From: Sphingobacteruim zhuxiongii
Lineage (GTDB): Bacteria > Bacteroidota > Bacteroidia > Sphingobacteriales > Sphingobacteriaceae
Length of the DNA: 64,000 nucleotides
NCBI RefSeq assembly: GCF_009557615.1
Contig: NZ_CP045652.1
Location: 3,224,001-3,288,000 of the forward strand
Direction: 5' to 3'
Below, in pieces: positions 53,601 through 62,865 of the stretch (positions within the stretch are counted from its first letter, which is position 1; each line of letters opens with the position of its first letter). A program made the position numbers and the translations under genes. The notes beneath the pieces were generated by a model. It ran no database searches. It saw only the letters and a program-made list of their open reading frames with translations, and was not told the DNA's origin.

Positions 53601-56465
53601 CTTCGATGGACAGCGATATTCATGAATGACAATCAATTGGAATACAAAGAACTGGAGGCGAACATAAAAAGAACGGATAAGGAAATTGTTATTAAAACGA
53701 CGACCTTTAGAGATAAACTATCGCCAGGAAGTAAGGAAAAATGGAGTTTTAGTTTGACATCGAAACAACGAGGATTGGAATCGGAAGTGTTAGCCAGCAT
53801 GTATGATGCATCGCTTAACCAATTTTCAGAAAATAATTTCCCAAAAGAATTTCAATTAAATTACCGCTATTATGGAAATAACTTGCGATATATCTTAAAT
53901 ACGTTTAATCAAGAAACGCAAGCAAGCCAATCCTTTCCTAATCTGCTTGCATTTCCATATCAAGGCAACGAGTTACCGACGCTGATTAATTATTATTTCT
54001 GGAATAACCCTTTAATTCATTTCCCTTCACCTATGCTGTATGGTAATGAGGGTATGGTTTTCGAAGCGGCAGCAGGCATTCGTGGCGTCGCATCGTTAGA
54101 CTCGCAGCAAAAAAATAGCTTATCCCCAATGCAAAGAAAGAAAGCGGAAGGTTCAGTTACTGGAACGACAAAAGGCTTTGAGGGAAGTGACGTAGAGGTT
54201 GCTACTCCTCAACCGAGTGTAAATCTAGAGCTTGTAACTTCGCGTGCGAATTTAAAAGAAACGGCGTTTTTCTTGCCAACGCTATATACCGATGCGCAAG
54301 GGAATGTAACTTTTGAATTCGATACTCCGGAGGCATTGACACAATGGAAACTTATGTTATTTGCACATGGAAAGAATTTGGAAGCCGGAACTGCTTCGTT
54401 CTATACGCAAACACAGAAACAACTTATGGTACGTCCGAATCTACCACGATATTTGCGTGAAGGAGATGAAATAATAATCAAAGCACAAATTCAAAGCTTA
54501 AGTGATGAAGAGCAAACGGGTCAAGCGAAGATTGCATTCATAAATCCTGTTGACAATAAGGATATAAGCGACTTATTTCTGCAAGAGGATTTAATTAAGC
54601 CATTCAGAATAGCGAAGAAAAGTAATCAAATAGTCGAATGGCGTATTAAGGTTCCAGCAGAATATTCAAGTATTCAAGTGAAGGTTATTGCCGCTAGCGA
54701 GGAGTTTTCAGACGGTGAGATTCAAGAACTTGCTATACTTCCGAATAAAGTATTAATTCTCGAAAGTCAAAAGGTCGCTTTAAAAGGCAATGAATCGAAG
54801 ACCTTTCCATTGGAAGTTTCTGGTAAAGACAATCTAATGGCAAAAATACAAGTACAAAGTAATCCTATTTTAGAGATTATCTCTGCATTGGATTATCTAA
54901 ATCAGTATCCATACGAATGTACAGAGCAAAGTAGCAGTCGCTGGTTCGGTTTGAAAATGGTACAGTATATCGGAAATCACTATCCTGCAATTGCAGAATA
55001 TTTCAAAAAAATAAAAGCGAATGAGACCAAGAGTCGTTTGGAAGAAAATGAAGCACTTCATGAACTGAAGATGCAAGAAATGCCATGGCTTCGCGATATT
55101 CAAGGTGACGAAAAGAAATTGAATGCGCTTGCAGAGCTTTTCAATTCCAACATTCAAAGCGACATCAATCTACTGGAAAATAAACTTGCTAAAGCGCAGT
55201 TGTCGAATGGGGCATTCCCTTGGTTCGAAGGTGGAAATGCAGACACACATATTTCCATACGAATTCTAGAAATTGTCGGCAAAGTGTTATATCTAGACAA
55301 ATCGCTGGTAGACGCCGATCTACAGGCGCAAATGAAACGCTTAACAACATACCTAGATGCGGATACGACCATTTTTAAAGAAAAAGCTTCTGCGGAACTT
55401 GCGTTAGACTATCTCTATGCAAGACATCTTTGGAATGGCTATTTTAAGCTCTCTAAAGACATATCTAATCAACTGAATAAGAAGATTGCTAAAGCTCCTT
55501 TACTTACCGCAGCAGGCCCGGCAGGTTATGCTGCTAAAGCCTGGGTGGTAAATCAATTATATGGCTCTAGCAAAGAAGCCAATGAGTTGAAAAATAGAAT
55601 TCAACAGGAGGCAATATTCGATAAAGATAAAGGGACTTATTGGCCTTCTAATGATCGTTATAATGATATTAGCTTGCACACTTACATGATCGAAGCCTAT
55701 AAGAGTTATGACCCTTCTAAACTCATGGAGATTAGCCAATGGTTATATTATAAGAAGGAATCTAATGCATGGAGAAGTACCTGGATGACAGTCGATGCGA
55801 TTTACGCGCTCTTATATACAAATAATCCACAAGACTTTGCGATGGAAAACACCGTTCAAGTTTTAGTCGATCAACAGTCTGTCGCATTGGAGCAAGCTAG
55901 CCTAGGACAAGTGAGTAAGATTTTCAACAAAGAAGAATTGGGACAAAAAAATAGGTCGATTCAGGTTAACAACAATAATGACAGAACTATTTATGGTGGG
56001 ATATATCATCAATATTTCCTTCCTGTAGAAGCGATCAAATCGAATGCACATGAGCTAAAAGTAAGTAAGGAATATTTGGTGGAGCGGAACGGTAAATGGA
56101 TTGCTACGAAAGAGGCTAAACTGGGCGAACGTATTAAAGTGCGAATCAAAATTATCAATGATAAAAATTTAGCATATGTACATCTTAAAGATAGTCGACC
56201 TTCGGGAGTTGAGCCGGTTTATAAAGCTTCTGGCTATCAATGGGCAAGACCGTATCGTTGGAGCGCAGGCTATTATTTCACATTGAAAGATGCTTCCACT
56301 AATTATTTCTTCGATAGCCTTGCAAAAGGTGTTCGGGAGGTAGAATATGAGGTTAAAGCAAATAATGTAGGTGTGTTCAATTCGGGGATTACAACGTTAG
56401 AATGCATGTATGACCCAACTGTTAATTCACGGGCAGAGAATATACAACTCATCATTGTTGAATAA
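50667..56465 (+). CDS. Alpha-2-macroglobulin family protein
   Basis: Very large exported protein of 1932 residues. Signal peptide (MKRLYSILLMLIPALVLG), a helical N-terminal region (about 20-300) unlike vertebrate homologues, macroglobulin domains including MG2 (RTIYRPGQEVFFKSIIYLQD), a bait-like low-complexity stretch (about residues 1145-1190), the A2M core (FDTPEALTQWKLMLFAHGKN) and a thioester domain with Cys1418 in ECTEQSSSRW (the CxEQ thioester). These proteins trap proteases that cleave the bait. It is not lipidated, unlike many proteobacterial ones, and no pbpC is next to it. Start: ATG 50667 rather than 50655, because the signal peptide begins there. Confidence 0.92.
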   Translation: MKRLYSILLMLIPALVLGQSKQESAAIADKWKEIDRLISILNYEQTKPLLADVKAYALKYKDDPMFVKAFFAESTTLRINKKEEEFFELGQKHFETTIEKTKSPLIKSVLTNFYAQYLESNIYFELSETKNSFLQKNRNDKLTQINSLYALSLKEEQILLKEPLTDWISVLSPQDNSSLSPTLYHYLSYAYITYLGTNEAENIEKRQKLIDELLKRSREINAADAISYLLSKKIDPNRINSNDKFEKVYLDIINNNKSDYNAYLYFEIASAYLSVDNTPKALSIIEKAKAEYPKSKWINVVKNLETNILRPEISVSHKRLEPSGLYSPFKLNYKNLKTLYIRVYQTTNTPDNLTEYKVIRDSLSQLVSANGKLINEDQLSLDKFQDYKNHSTIYKLNPLEYGKYIVLYSNNADFKDDGILSKVIHSELQISDLLFANTQTLESDSKNIYKTLILNKKSGLPYSNKQLSFYSRPIGASKAKLIQTLKTDKNGVMEYESEDNTKTIDYDLYDIYLPEEKQLINYSSFRSYNDYYRSDEQEDEPEIAAQTLSDRTIYRPGQEVFFKSIIYLQDPQHGKTLANEFVEVRLIDANGQKVDSLQLKSNAYGSVNGKLKIPSVTLNGNFTIAVVHKKSDIDHRYIQVEEYKRPTFKVTLDTIRETYSKKDTLEIRGKALMLSGAPLIDAIVNYKINASAYARRYRNFILRDSSSRTDSDGNFVIKVPLADTALAEFDDFNLGFSIEVVNQTGEMQTAAGSYIYSSKPWRLSIETASQSIEGKWKSFRIGSKNQNGQFLAMKGPVKIYKKTAGNKVISNSFIQYFNEVEYLALSDQEYERYFPQYFDQSTLSKSVRRELIATYEFNTAESDLIKLDSQLYSRGIYEIVASSVQGEDSISAQRTVWVVDEKTKEYSDHSFFSAYLDKAVYDVGDRVTIHVESKKKEAKNVVLVSFVGNKMGTPIHLPLKEGKANYSYTINASNINPPLRWTAIFMNDNQLEYKELEANIKRTDKEIVIKTTTFRDKLSPGSKEKWSFSLTSKQRGLESEVLASMYDASLNQFSENNFPKEFQLNYRYYGNNLRYILNTFNQETQASQSFPNLLAFPYQGNELPTLINYYFWNNPLIHFPSPMLYGNEGMVFEAAAGIRGVASLDSQQKNSLSPMQRKKAEGSVTGTTKGFEGSDVEVATPQPSVNLELVTSRANLKETAFFLPTLYTDAQGNVTFEFDTPEALTQWKLMLFAHGKNLEAGTASFYTQTQKQLMVRPNLPRYLREGDEIIIKAQIQSLSDEEQTGQAKIAFINPVDNKDISDLFLQEDLIKPFRIAKKSNQIVEWRIKVPAEYSSIQVKVIAASEEFSDGEIQELAILPNKVLILESQKVALKGNESKTFPLEVSGKDNLMAKIQVQSNPILEIISALDYLNQYPYECTEQSSSRWFGLKMVQYIGNHYPAIAEYFKKIKANETKSRLEENEALHELKMQEMPWLRDIQGDEKKLNALAELFNSNIQSDINLLENKLAKAQLSNGAFPWFEGGNADTHISIRILEIVGKVLYLDKSLVDADLQAQMKRLTTYLDADTTIFKEKASAELALDYLYARHLWNGYFKLSKDISNQLNKKIAKAPLLTAAGPAGYAAKAWVVNQLYGSSKEANELKNRIQQEAIFDKDKGTYWPSNDRYNDISLHTYMIEAYKSYDPSKLMEISQWLYYKKESNAWRSTWMTVDAIYALLYTNNPQDFAMENTVQVLVDQQSVALEQASLGQVSKIFNKEELGQKNRSIQVNNNNDRTIYGGIYHQYFLPVEAIKSNAHELKVSKEYLVERNGKWIATKEAKLGERIKVRIKIINDKNLAYVHLKDSRPSGVEPVYKASGYQWARPYRWSAGYYFTLKDASTNYFFDSLAKGVREVEYEVKANNVGVFNSGITTLECMYDPTVNSRAENIQLIIVE

Positions 56466-56475
56466 GTTGAACAAT

Positions 56476-56505
56476 AAAAAACGCCGCCCAATGGGCGGCG
56501 TTTTT
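56476..56505. terminator. Bidirectional terminator between alpha-2-macroglobulin and hppA
   Basis: GC-rich stem (56481-56490 with 56492-56501) flanked by A and T runs that extend the pairing, so it works for both converging genes. Confidence 0.9.
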
Positions 56506-56506
56506 A

Positions 56507-58747
56507 TTATTTAAGTTTTGATTGTTGATCGTTTATTACAATAGCTTTTTCTTTCACTTCTTGTTTTTGCTTTTTTGCTTGTTCGGCGAGATGATGTCCA
56601 CCTAGAATTGGTGCAATGACCAAACCAACTAAACAAGTGAGTTTAATTAGAATGTTCATAGAAGGCCCTGAGGTATCCTTAAATGGGTCACCTACCGTAT
56701 CGCCTGTTACAGCTGCTTTATGAGCATCGGAACCTTTATAAGTCATTTCTCCGTTAATCATAACTCCGGCTTCAAATGATTTCTTCGCATTATCCCATGC
56801 GCCTCCAGCGTTGTTTTGAAAGATTGCCCATAAGACTCCTGATACTGCAACACCGGCCATGTATGCTCCTAAAGCCTCGGCTCCCATTACAAACCCTACG
56901 ATAATTGGTGTAATGATAGTAATCGCACCTGGCAACATCATTTCACGTAATGCTGCTTTTGTTGAGATATCCACACATTTACCATATTCTGGTTGTGCTG
57001 TTCCCTCAAGAATTCCTGGAATCTCTCTGAATTGACGCCTAACTTCATTTACCATATCCATCGCCGCCTTTCCAACAGATTGCATGGCAAGCGCAGAAAA
57101 TACAACCGGAATCATACCACCGATAAATAGCGCAGCTAATACATCAGCCTTAAAAATATTGATACCATCAATACCTGTAAAAGTTACATAAGCAGCAAAT
57201 AAGGCCAATGCAGTTAGGGCTGCAGAAGCGATCGCAAAACCCTTTCCTACAGCTGCTGTCGTATTCCCTACAGAATCTAATACGTCTGTCCGCTGTCTAA
57301 CTTCTTTAGGTAGCTCACTCATCTCTGCGATACCACCAGCATTGTCAGCAATTGGTCCAAAAGCATCGATTGCTAGTTGCATTGCTGTTGTTGCCATCAT
57401 TGCTGAAGCTGCAATAGCAACTCCGTAAAATCCAGCTAAAGCGTATGAACCCCATATCGCCAACGCAAATAATAAGACCGAAGAAAATGTGGATTTCATC
57501 CCTGTCGCCAATCCAGCGATAATATTGGTAGCAGCGCCAGTTGACGAATTCTGAACGATATTTAGCACAGGCTTTTTGCCTAGGCCGGTATAATATTCCG
57601 TGAACGATGATATTAATCCGCCTACAGCCAATCCGACAATTGTAGAATAAAAGATATTCATGCGCGGAATTTCTTTAAAGCCCTCTCCGAAAAACTTCAT
57701 GTGGATAGTTTCCGGAAGCATATATTGGATCAAGAAGAAACATGAAATGACAGTAAGGATTATTGAAGCCCAGTTGCCGGTGTTTAAAGCCCGCTGTACC
57801 TGTGCTTCCTTGGCATCATTACTATTCACTTTCACTAAGAAAGTTCCAATGATAGAGGCTAGAATACCGACTCCGGCAATCACAATAGGTAATAAGATTG
57901 GCCCCATACCATTAAATGCATCTGTAAAAGTAGTCCCTGTCGCTTCCGACATATCTTTGATTATATAGTTTCCAAGAACCATGGATGCGAGTACGGTTGC
58001 TACATAGGAACCAAATAGATCCGCTCCCATCCCTGCAACGTCTCCTACATTATCGCCTACGTTGTCAGCAATGGTTGCTGGGTTACGCGGGTCATCTTCT
58101 GGAATACCCGCCTCAACTTTACCTACTAAATCCGCGCCTACGTCAGCAGCTTTCGTATAAATACCGCCGCCTACTCGGGCAAATAAAGCAATAGATTCGG
58201 CTCCTAATGAGAAGCCTGCTAGAGCTTCCAATACTACCGTCATTTCATCGTAGAACGAATTAGTATTGGTTACAAACATTTTGAGGAACAATAGAAAAAA
58301 GATGCTGAGCCCTAAGACTGCTAAGCCAGCCACTCCTAACCCCATTACCGTACCTCCAGTAAAAGAAACCTTTAGGGCTTGGGGCAATGAAGTTCTCGCT
58401 GCTTGAGTTGTGCGCACATTAGCCTTAGTCGCAATGCGCATTCCGATATTCCCAGCTAATGCAGAGAAGAAAGCACCAAAGATAAAAGCGACAACAATAA
58501 TCCAATGTGTTGTTTCGACTAGGGTAGAAACAATAAACAAAGCGATTGACGCAATGACAACGAAAATGAGTAGTATTTTGTACTCGGCTTTTAAGAAAGC
58601 CATGGCACCCTCTTGGATGCTCTTGGAAATAAATTGCATTCGGCTTTCCCCCGCATCTTGTTTCCCAACCCAACTTGCCTTCGAAAGCATGAACAGCAAC
58701 CCCAATACAGCTAGCGCTGCTGGCAGATAAATTACAAATTGTTCCAT
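56507..58747 (-). CDS. hppA: Membrane-bound ion-pumping pyrophosphatase
   Basis: Inner-membrane enzyme of 746 residues with about sixteen membrane segments that couples pyrophosphate hydrolysis to export of H+ or Na+. The substrate motif [20 protein letters not shown] followed by [11 protein letters not shown] is intact, as is the C-terminal [18 protein letters not shown]. The segment [15 protein letters not shown] has Ala at the position where K+-independent enzymes carry Lys, so it should be K+-dependent (known family rule). Whether it pumps Na+ or H+ cannot be told here. It converges on the alpha-2-macroglobulin gene at a shared terminator. Confidence 0.96.
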   Translation of the reverse strand: MEQFVIYLPAALAVLGLLFMLSKASWVGKQDAGESRMQFISKSIQEGAMAFLKAEYKILLIFVVIASIALFIVSTLVETTHWIIVVAFIFGAFFSALAGNIGMRIATKANVRTTQAARTSLPQALKVSFTGGTVMGLGVAGLAVLGLSIFFLLFLKMFVTNTNSFYDEMTVVLEALAGFSLGAESIALFARVGGGIYTKAADVGADLVGKVEAGIPEDDPRNPATIADNVGDNVGDVAGMGADLFGSYVATVLASMVLGNYIIKDMSEATGTTFTDAFNGMGPILLPIVIAGVGILASIIGTFLVKVNSNDAKEAQVQRALNTGNWASIILTVISCFFLIQYMLPETIHMKFFGEGFKEIPRMNIFYSTIVGLAVGGLISSFTEYYTGLGKKPVLNIVQNSSTGAATNIIAGLATGMKSTFSSVLLFALAIWGSYALAGFYGVAIAASAMMATTAMQLAIDAFGPIADNAGGIAEMSELPKEVRQRTDVLDSVGNTTAAVGKGFAIASAALTALALFAAYVTFTGIDGINIFKADVLAALFIGGMIPVVFSALAMQSVGKAAMDMVNEVRRQFREIPGILEGTAQPEYGKCVDISTKAALREMMLPGAITIITPIIVGFVMGAEALGAYMAGVAVSGVLWAIFQNNAGGAWDNAKKSFEAGVMINGEMTYKGSDAHKAAVTGDTVGDPFKDTSGPSMNILIKLTCLVGLVIAPILGGHHLAEQAKKQKQEVKEKAIVINDQQSKLK

Positions 58748-58868
58748 ATAAAGTCTATTTGGTTTACTTTAAAGGTATCATTTTTTTTATATCTAAAAAA
58801 ATGCGTTTTAGTACATTTTTAAGTGATATATAGACAGTTATCAGATTGGGGTGATACGAATCTACTGT

Positions 58869-60767
58869 CTAAAAAACCGGCCAGCTATAAAGGTTGTCTT
58901 TCAAGAGAACTTGCTCTGAATCCAATAATTCGCGTAGGACTTCGAGTCTTGTTTCTTCCTTTCCAACGCTTAAACAATCAATTAGGTCATGAAGTGTTCT
59001 TGGGTTCGCAAGGAGTATTTGTTGAATTTCTTGGGTGATTTTGCTTCGCTCGTTGTCTCGAAATGCTCGCGTAACACATAGATCGCAGACACCGCAAGCC
59101 TCATTCGTTTGCTCCCCAAAATAGTGTTGTAAAGCGAGACTTCGGCACTCTTTGGTATCTAAATAATGGTAGATTGCCTTAACTTGCTCTTGTTTGAAAG
59201 CTTTACGAGCTTGAATAAACGGCATATCGATATATAGGTTTTTATAATCTACCCGAGGTTGGAGAAACTGCAACTGTGGTTTGTCAGTTTTCGCTAGGTA
59301 AGTTCCCATTTCATATTGCTGCATCATTTTGAGCATATGAATAACTTCGTCAACTGACTTTCCGATTTTTTTGGCCAGCTCAAATTCATTAATTGGTACA
59401 AAGTAATCAAATACCCCTCCATATACACGAAGAATTGCTTTGATCAGGTTGTCATAAGCGACACTACTCACCTGAAATTTGTAGAGTTCTTGGAAACCGA
59501 CTTCAAATTTGAAGCGTGCAGGTATATAGACCGCATCCGAAAGACTTAGCCATTTATCACGTTCAAGAAACTTTAAAGCACTAATGGATTTCAACAATTC
59601 CAATTTGTATTTCTTAGAAAATTCAACGACATCAAAATCAAAGACCATCCCCTGTCCTGCTCCTAAAGCAATTTGAAAATAATTACATAAATAGTGATAG
59701 CACTGCTGTATAAAGGTAAAATCAGGAAAGCTTAGCTCTACATTTTCCCATAATTCATCGCGATCGGATTGCTGGTAAAGTAATACGGGATAGGCTTTCT
59801 TTTCGTCACGTCCAGCTCGTCCAGCTTCTTGATAATACGCTTCCAGTGAATCAGGAATATCGAGATGAATAACAAATCGAACGTCTGGTTTGTCTATTCC
59901 CATCCCGAAAGCATTGGTAGCGACGATTACTCGCGTTTTATTTTTTGTCCATGCCTCTTGTTTCTTCATTCGAGAGGACATTTCTAAACCGGCATGATAA
60001 AAATCTGCTGGGACACCATGGTTCAATAGATACCGTGCTACCTCTTGCGTTTCACGTCGATTGCGAACATATACAATTCCTGTCCCTCCCATCTTCTTGA
60101 TAACGCGCAGCATCCGCCCCATTTTGTTTTCCTCATTGAAAACCATGTATCCTAAGTTTTCACGTCGAAAACTTTTCTTTAGAACGTTCTCCTCTTTGAA
60201 TCCTAATTTCTCCTGAATATCGGACACTACTCTTGGAGTTGCTGTAGCCGTCAGTGCTAAAAAGGTAACATCTGGATGTAATTCACGAAGTTTCGTTAAC
60301 TCTAAGTAAGATGGTCGGAAATCATATCCCCATTGCGAAATACAATGTGCTTCATCTATCGCGAATAAATTCACCTTCATATGGCGGATTCGTTCTTGAA
60401 CTAAATCAGAATAGAGTCGCTCGGGAGCTAGATAGAGGAACTTAATATTTCCGAAAATACAGTTATCTAAGGCAATATCGACCTCCCGCTTAGACATTCC
60501 TGAGAAAATTGCAATGGCTGGGATATCACGCTTACGAAGGTTTTCAACTTGATCCTTCATTAATGCTATCAAAGGGCTGATGACTATACAAATCCCATCT
60601 TTCAATAAACTAGGAACCTGAAAACAAAGCGATTTCCCTCCGCCCGTAGGCATCAACGCAAGCGTATCTTTACCCAATAGCACGTCGTGAATAATCTCTT
60701 CCTGCAACGGACGAAATTTCTCATATCCCCAGTATTGTTTTAAGACAGAAAGACTTGTTTGTTCCAT
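58869..60767 (-). CDS. recQ: ATP-dependent DNA helicase RecQ (no HRDC domain seen)
   Basis: RecQ helicase of 632 residues, acting in recombination and replication-fork repair. Motif I LMPTGGGKS, motif II AIDEAHCISQWGYDFRPSY, motif III LALTATATP, motif VI QEAGRAGRDEKKA, then the RQC zinc site with four Cys (CRSLALQHYFGEQ, CGVCDLC). The C-terminal HRDC domain of E. coli RecQ is not evident, which is common in Bacteroidota. The start is 3 nt after the comEC stop, so it is co-transcribed with comEC. Bacteroidota often carry several RecQ paralogues, so the name rests on family, not orthology. Confidence 0.92.
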   Translation of the reverse strand: MEQTSLSVLKQYWGYEKFRPLQEEIIHDVLLGKDTLALMPTGGGKSLCFQVPSLLKDGICIVISPLIALMKDQVENLRKRDIPAIAIFSGMSKREVDIALDNCIFGNIKFLYLAPERLYSDLVQERIRHMKVNLFAIDEAHCISQWGYDFRPSYLELTKLRELHPDVTFLALTATATPRVVSDIQEKLGFKEENVLKKSFRRENLGYMVFNEENKMGRMLRVIKKMGGTGIVYVRNRRETQEVARYLLNHGVPADFYHAGLEMSSRMKKQEAWTKNKTRVIVATNAFGMGIDKPDVRFVIHLDIPDSLEAYYQEAGRAGRDEKKAYPVLLYQQSDRDELWENVELSFPDFTFIQQCYHYLCNYFQIALGAGQGMVFDFDVVEFSKKYKLELLKSISALKFLERDKWLSLSDAVYIPARFKFEVGFQELYKFQVSSVAYDNLIKAILRVYGGVFDYFVPINEFELAKKIGKSVDEVIHMLKMMQQYEMGTYLAKTDKPQLQFLQPRVDYKNLYIDMPFIQARKAFKQEQVKAIYHYLDTKECRSLALQHYFGEQTNEACGVCDLCVTRAFRDNERSKITQEIQQILLANPRTLHDLIDCLSVGKEETRLEVLRELLDSEQVLLKDNLYSWPVF

Positions 60768-60770
60768 GTT

Positions 60771-62819
60771 TTATCCATCCCAAACATACGCAAAATTATC
60801 CTTCAAAATATAATAGGGCTGCGCTAGACCGTCTAATTCTGTCGTATATCGTCGGATTGAAGACCATGAGTTACTCCCATCAAATACCAATAAGCTTGTC
60901 CGATTATTGGATATTAATCGGGCATCATTTCTCAGAAGAATAAATTTTGCCTGTGATGTACAATGGCTATTACAAATTGCTAAAGTATGGCGCTCTCCTA
61001 ATTTCAAACTATAGTTTCTATCCTTTGTCAGCTTACGGTATTTCACCTGTTTTAATCCTGCAAATTGGGAAACATCGCGATGCACATTGAATTTTAAATT
61101 AGGTTGATTAATCGTATCCGCTGATCCGAATAAAATGACCTCCCTCCTTTGAATGTATGCTATCGCATATTCTCGACCCATTTGATAAATTCTAAGTCCT
61201 TGATAGGTATTCAAAGCTTCATTTTTTTGATAGGAATTCATTCCAAGAATCAGTACCGCGAGCATGCTTGCAAATAGCATCCATTTGTTTTTAAAGCGCA
61301 GCGCTATCAGTAAAACCATTAACAAGAAATATATTGCGAAGGTCTCCTTCCAGTTTATTGATATACCTTTAATTGAAGAAAATGGTAACGATTCTATGTA
61401 CTGCAGCGCCTTATGACTGTATAGTAATACGGATTGAATATTAGTTCCCAGAAAATGGTTGATACTATTAAACGGACTAAGGGATAGGAACATTCCAGCA
61501 ATTAATATTAAGCTTGAAGGAATCGCCATTATTAGGTTACCAACGAGAAAATAAGTTGGAAATTGTTGAAAGTAATACGTTGCTAACGCAGTAGTACTGA
61601 TTTGTGCACCCATACTCATGTAAACGATATCAAGTATCTCTTTTACTCCGCTATTAAACGAATAGTAAAATCGTTTGAAGATGGGCATTGTACTCATTAT
61701 CCCGAAAACAGCGAGGTATGATAATTGAAATCCCATATCAAATAAATTCAACGGATTCGCAATTAGTAATATGAGTGCGGAACCCGCTAAGGAATTCATA
61801 CCAATTAAATCTCTTCTTGCCCACAAAGCAATTAAGAATAGACTAAACATGACTGTTGCTCTTAATACTGCCGGTACAAGTCCACAAAGCAAGGCAAATA
61901 ACCAGATCAACAATAACGCTAGTACAATTGCTATCAGTCTTCCATGTTTAATCAAGCGCAACGGCATAAGTACTAAGCTTAAAAACCCAAATAGAATACC
62001 TACATGCATCCCTGAAACACTTAAGATATGTATGGTACCTGTTGTGGAGAATGTTTCCATTAGCTTTGAACTTATCTCAGTTCTGTATCCAAATGTAATC
62101 GCTGCCGCTAAAGACGCATAGGTCTGATCGGGAATATAATCATGAAATCTTCGATACAGTAATCTTCGTCTATTGGAAATTATACTTTCAAAGTTTCGTT
62201 GAGCTTGATTTGCGATAATCTTATAATCATTCGTTCGAAACCAAATTTGATACTGGACACCTTGGCTCTTTAAATAAGCTTTATAATCAAACGCATTAGG
62301 ATTTCTCATCTTACTTATGTTTGTAATGCGTCCTTTTATAAGGATAGTATCCCCGAGCTCCCCATACTGATTAAGCAGACTATCTTTTTGAAGTAAACCT
62401 TGAACAGGTACAGGCTGTGCAAGCTGCTTTACTTTTTGTCGATCAATACGTCCTAGAAGGTTTAGTTTAAACCGAATTACCTTTTCCCGTTCGATTGGTT
62501 CTTCTTCCAAAATTGCTAGCCATACTTGATTATTCTCAAGATCTTCGGCATTCAATTGTGGTAGCTGATTCAAAGTCAACTGCATTCCAAAGAATAAAAA
62601 ACAAATGAATAAATAGCAGGATGTAGCTGGGCTTTGATTTTTTCGATTCAGTAGGAAAAGCACTGGTAGTAAACCCAAGAGAAATGTAAAGAGATGAGTC
62701 AGTTCGCTTTGGTTTACATCATTGACGTAGACAATGATAATACCTAAACAAAATGGAATCAATAGCTTAAAGCATGGAGATTTTGCTATGCCTAATTTAA
62801 ATTCAAATTGGCTCATCAT
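60771..62819 (-). CDS. comEC: ComEC/Rec2-family DNA uptake channel
   Basis: Inner-membrane protein of 682 residues, the expected channel for single-stranded DNA in natural transformation. It has a DUF4131-like N-terminal region (about 50-215) and a Competence domain with HILSVSGMHVGILFGFLSLV and LRATVMFSLFLIALWARRDL, followed by several membrane segments. The metallo-beta-lactamase domain found at the C-terminus of Bacillus ComEC is absent; only a short soluble tail follows, as in many Bacteroidota. Starts MMSQ; the second ATG (62816) is an alternative. It lies between the barrel-protein gene upstream and recQ downstream. Confidence 0.9.
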   Translation of the reverse strand: MMSQFEFKLGIAKSPCFKLLIPFCLGIIIVYVNDVNQSELTHLFTFLLGLLPVLFLLNRKNQSPATSCYLFICFLFFGMQLTLNQLPQLNAEDLENNQVWLAILEEEPIEREKVIRFKLNLLGRIDRQKVKQLAQPVPVQGLLQKDSLLNQYGELGDTILIKGRITNISKMRNPNAFDYKAYLKSQGVQYQIWFRTNDYKIIANQAQRNFESIISNRRRLLYRRFHDYIPDQTYASLAAAITFGYRTEISSKLMETFSTTGTIHILSVSGMHVGILFGFLSLVLMPLRLIKHGRLIAIVLALLLIWLFALLCGLVPAVLRATVMFSLFLIALWARRDLIGMNSLAGSALILLIANPLNLFDMGFQLSYLAVFGIMSTMPIFKRFYYSFNSGVKEILDIVYMSMGAQISTTALATYYFQQFPTYFLVGNLIMAIPSSLILIAGMFLSLSPFNSINHFLGTNIQSVLLYSHKALQYIESLPFSSIKGISINWKETFAIYFLLMVLLIALRFKNKWMLFASMLAVLILGMNSYQKNEALNTYQGLRIYQMGREYAIAYIQRREVILFGSADTINQPNLKFNVHRDVSQFAGLKQVKYRKLTKDRNYSLKLGERHTLAICNSHCTSQAKFILLRNDARLISNNRTSLLVFDGSNSWSSIRRYTTELDGLAQPYYILKDNFAYVWDG

Positions 62820-62865
62820 TGATATCGAATTTGAAAACGAATCTCTGTACGACGGTTCTTCTCTA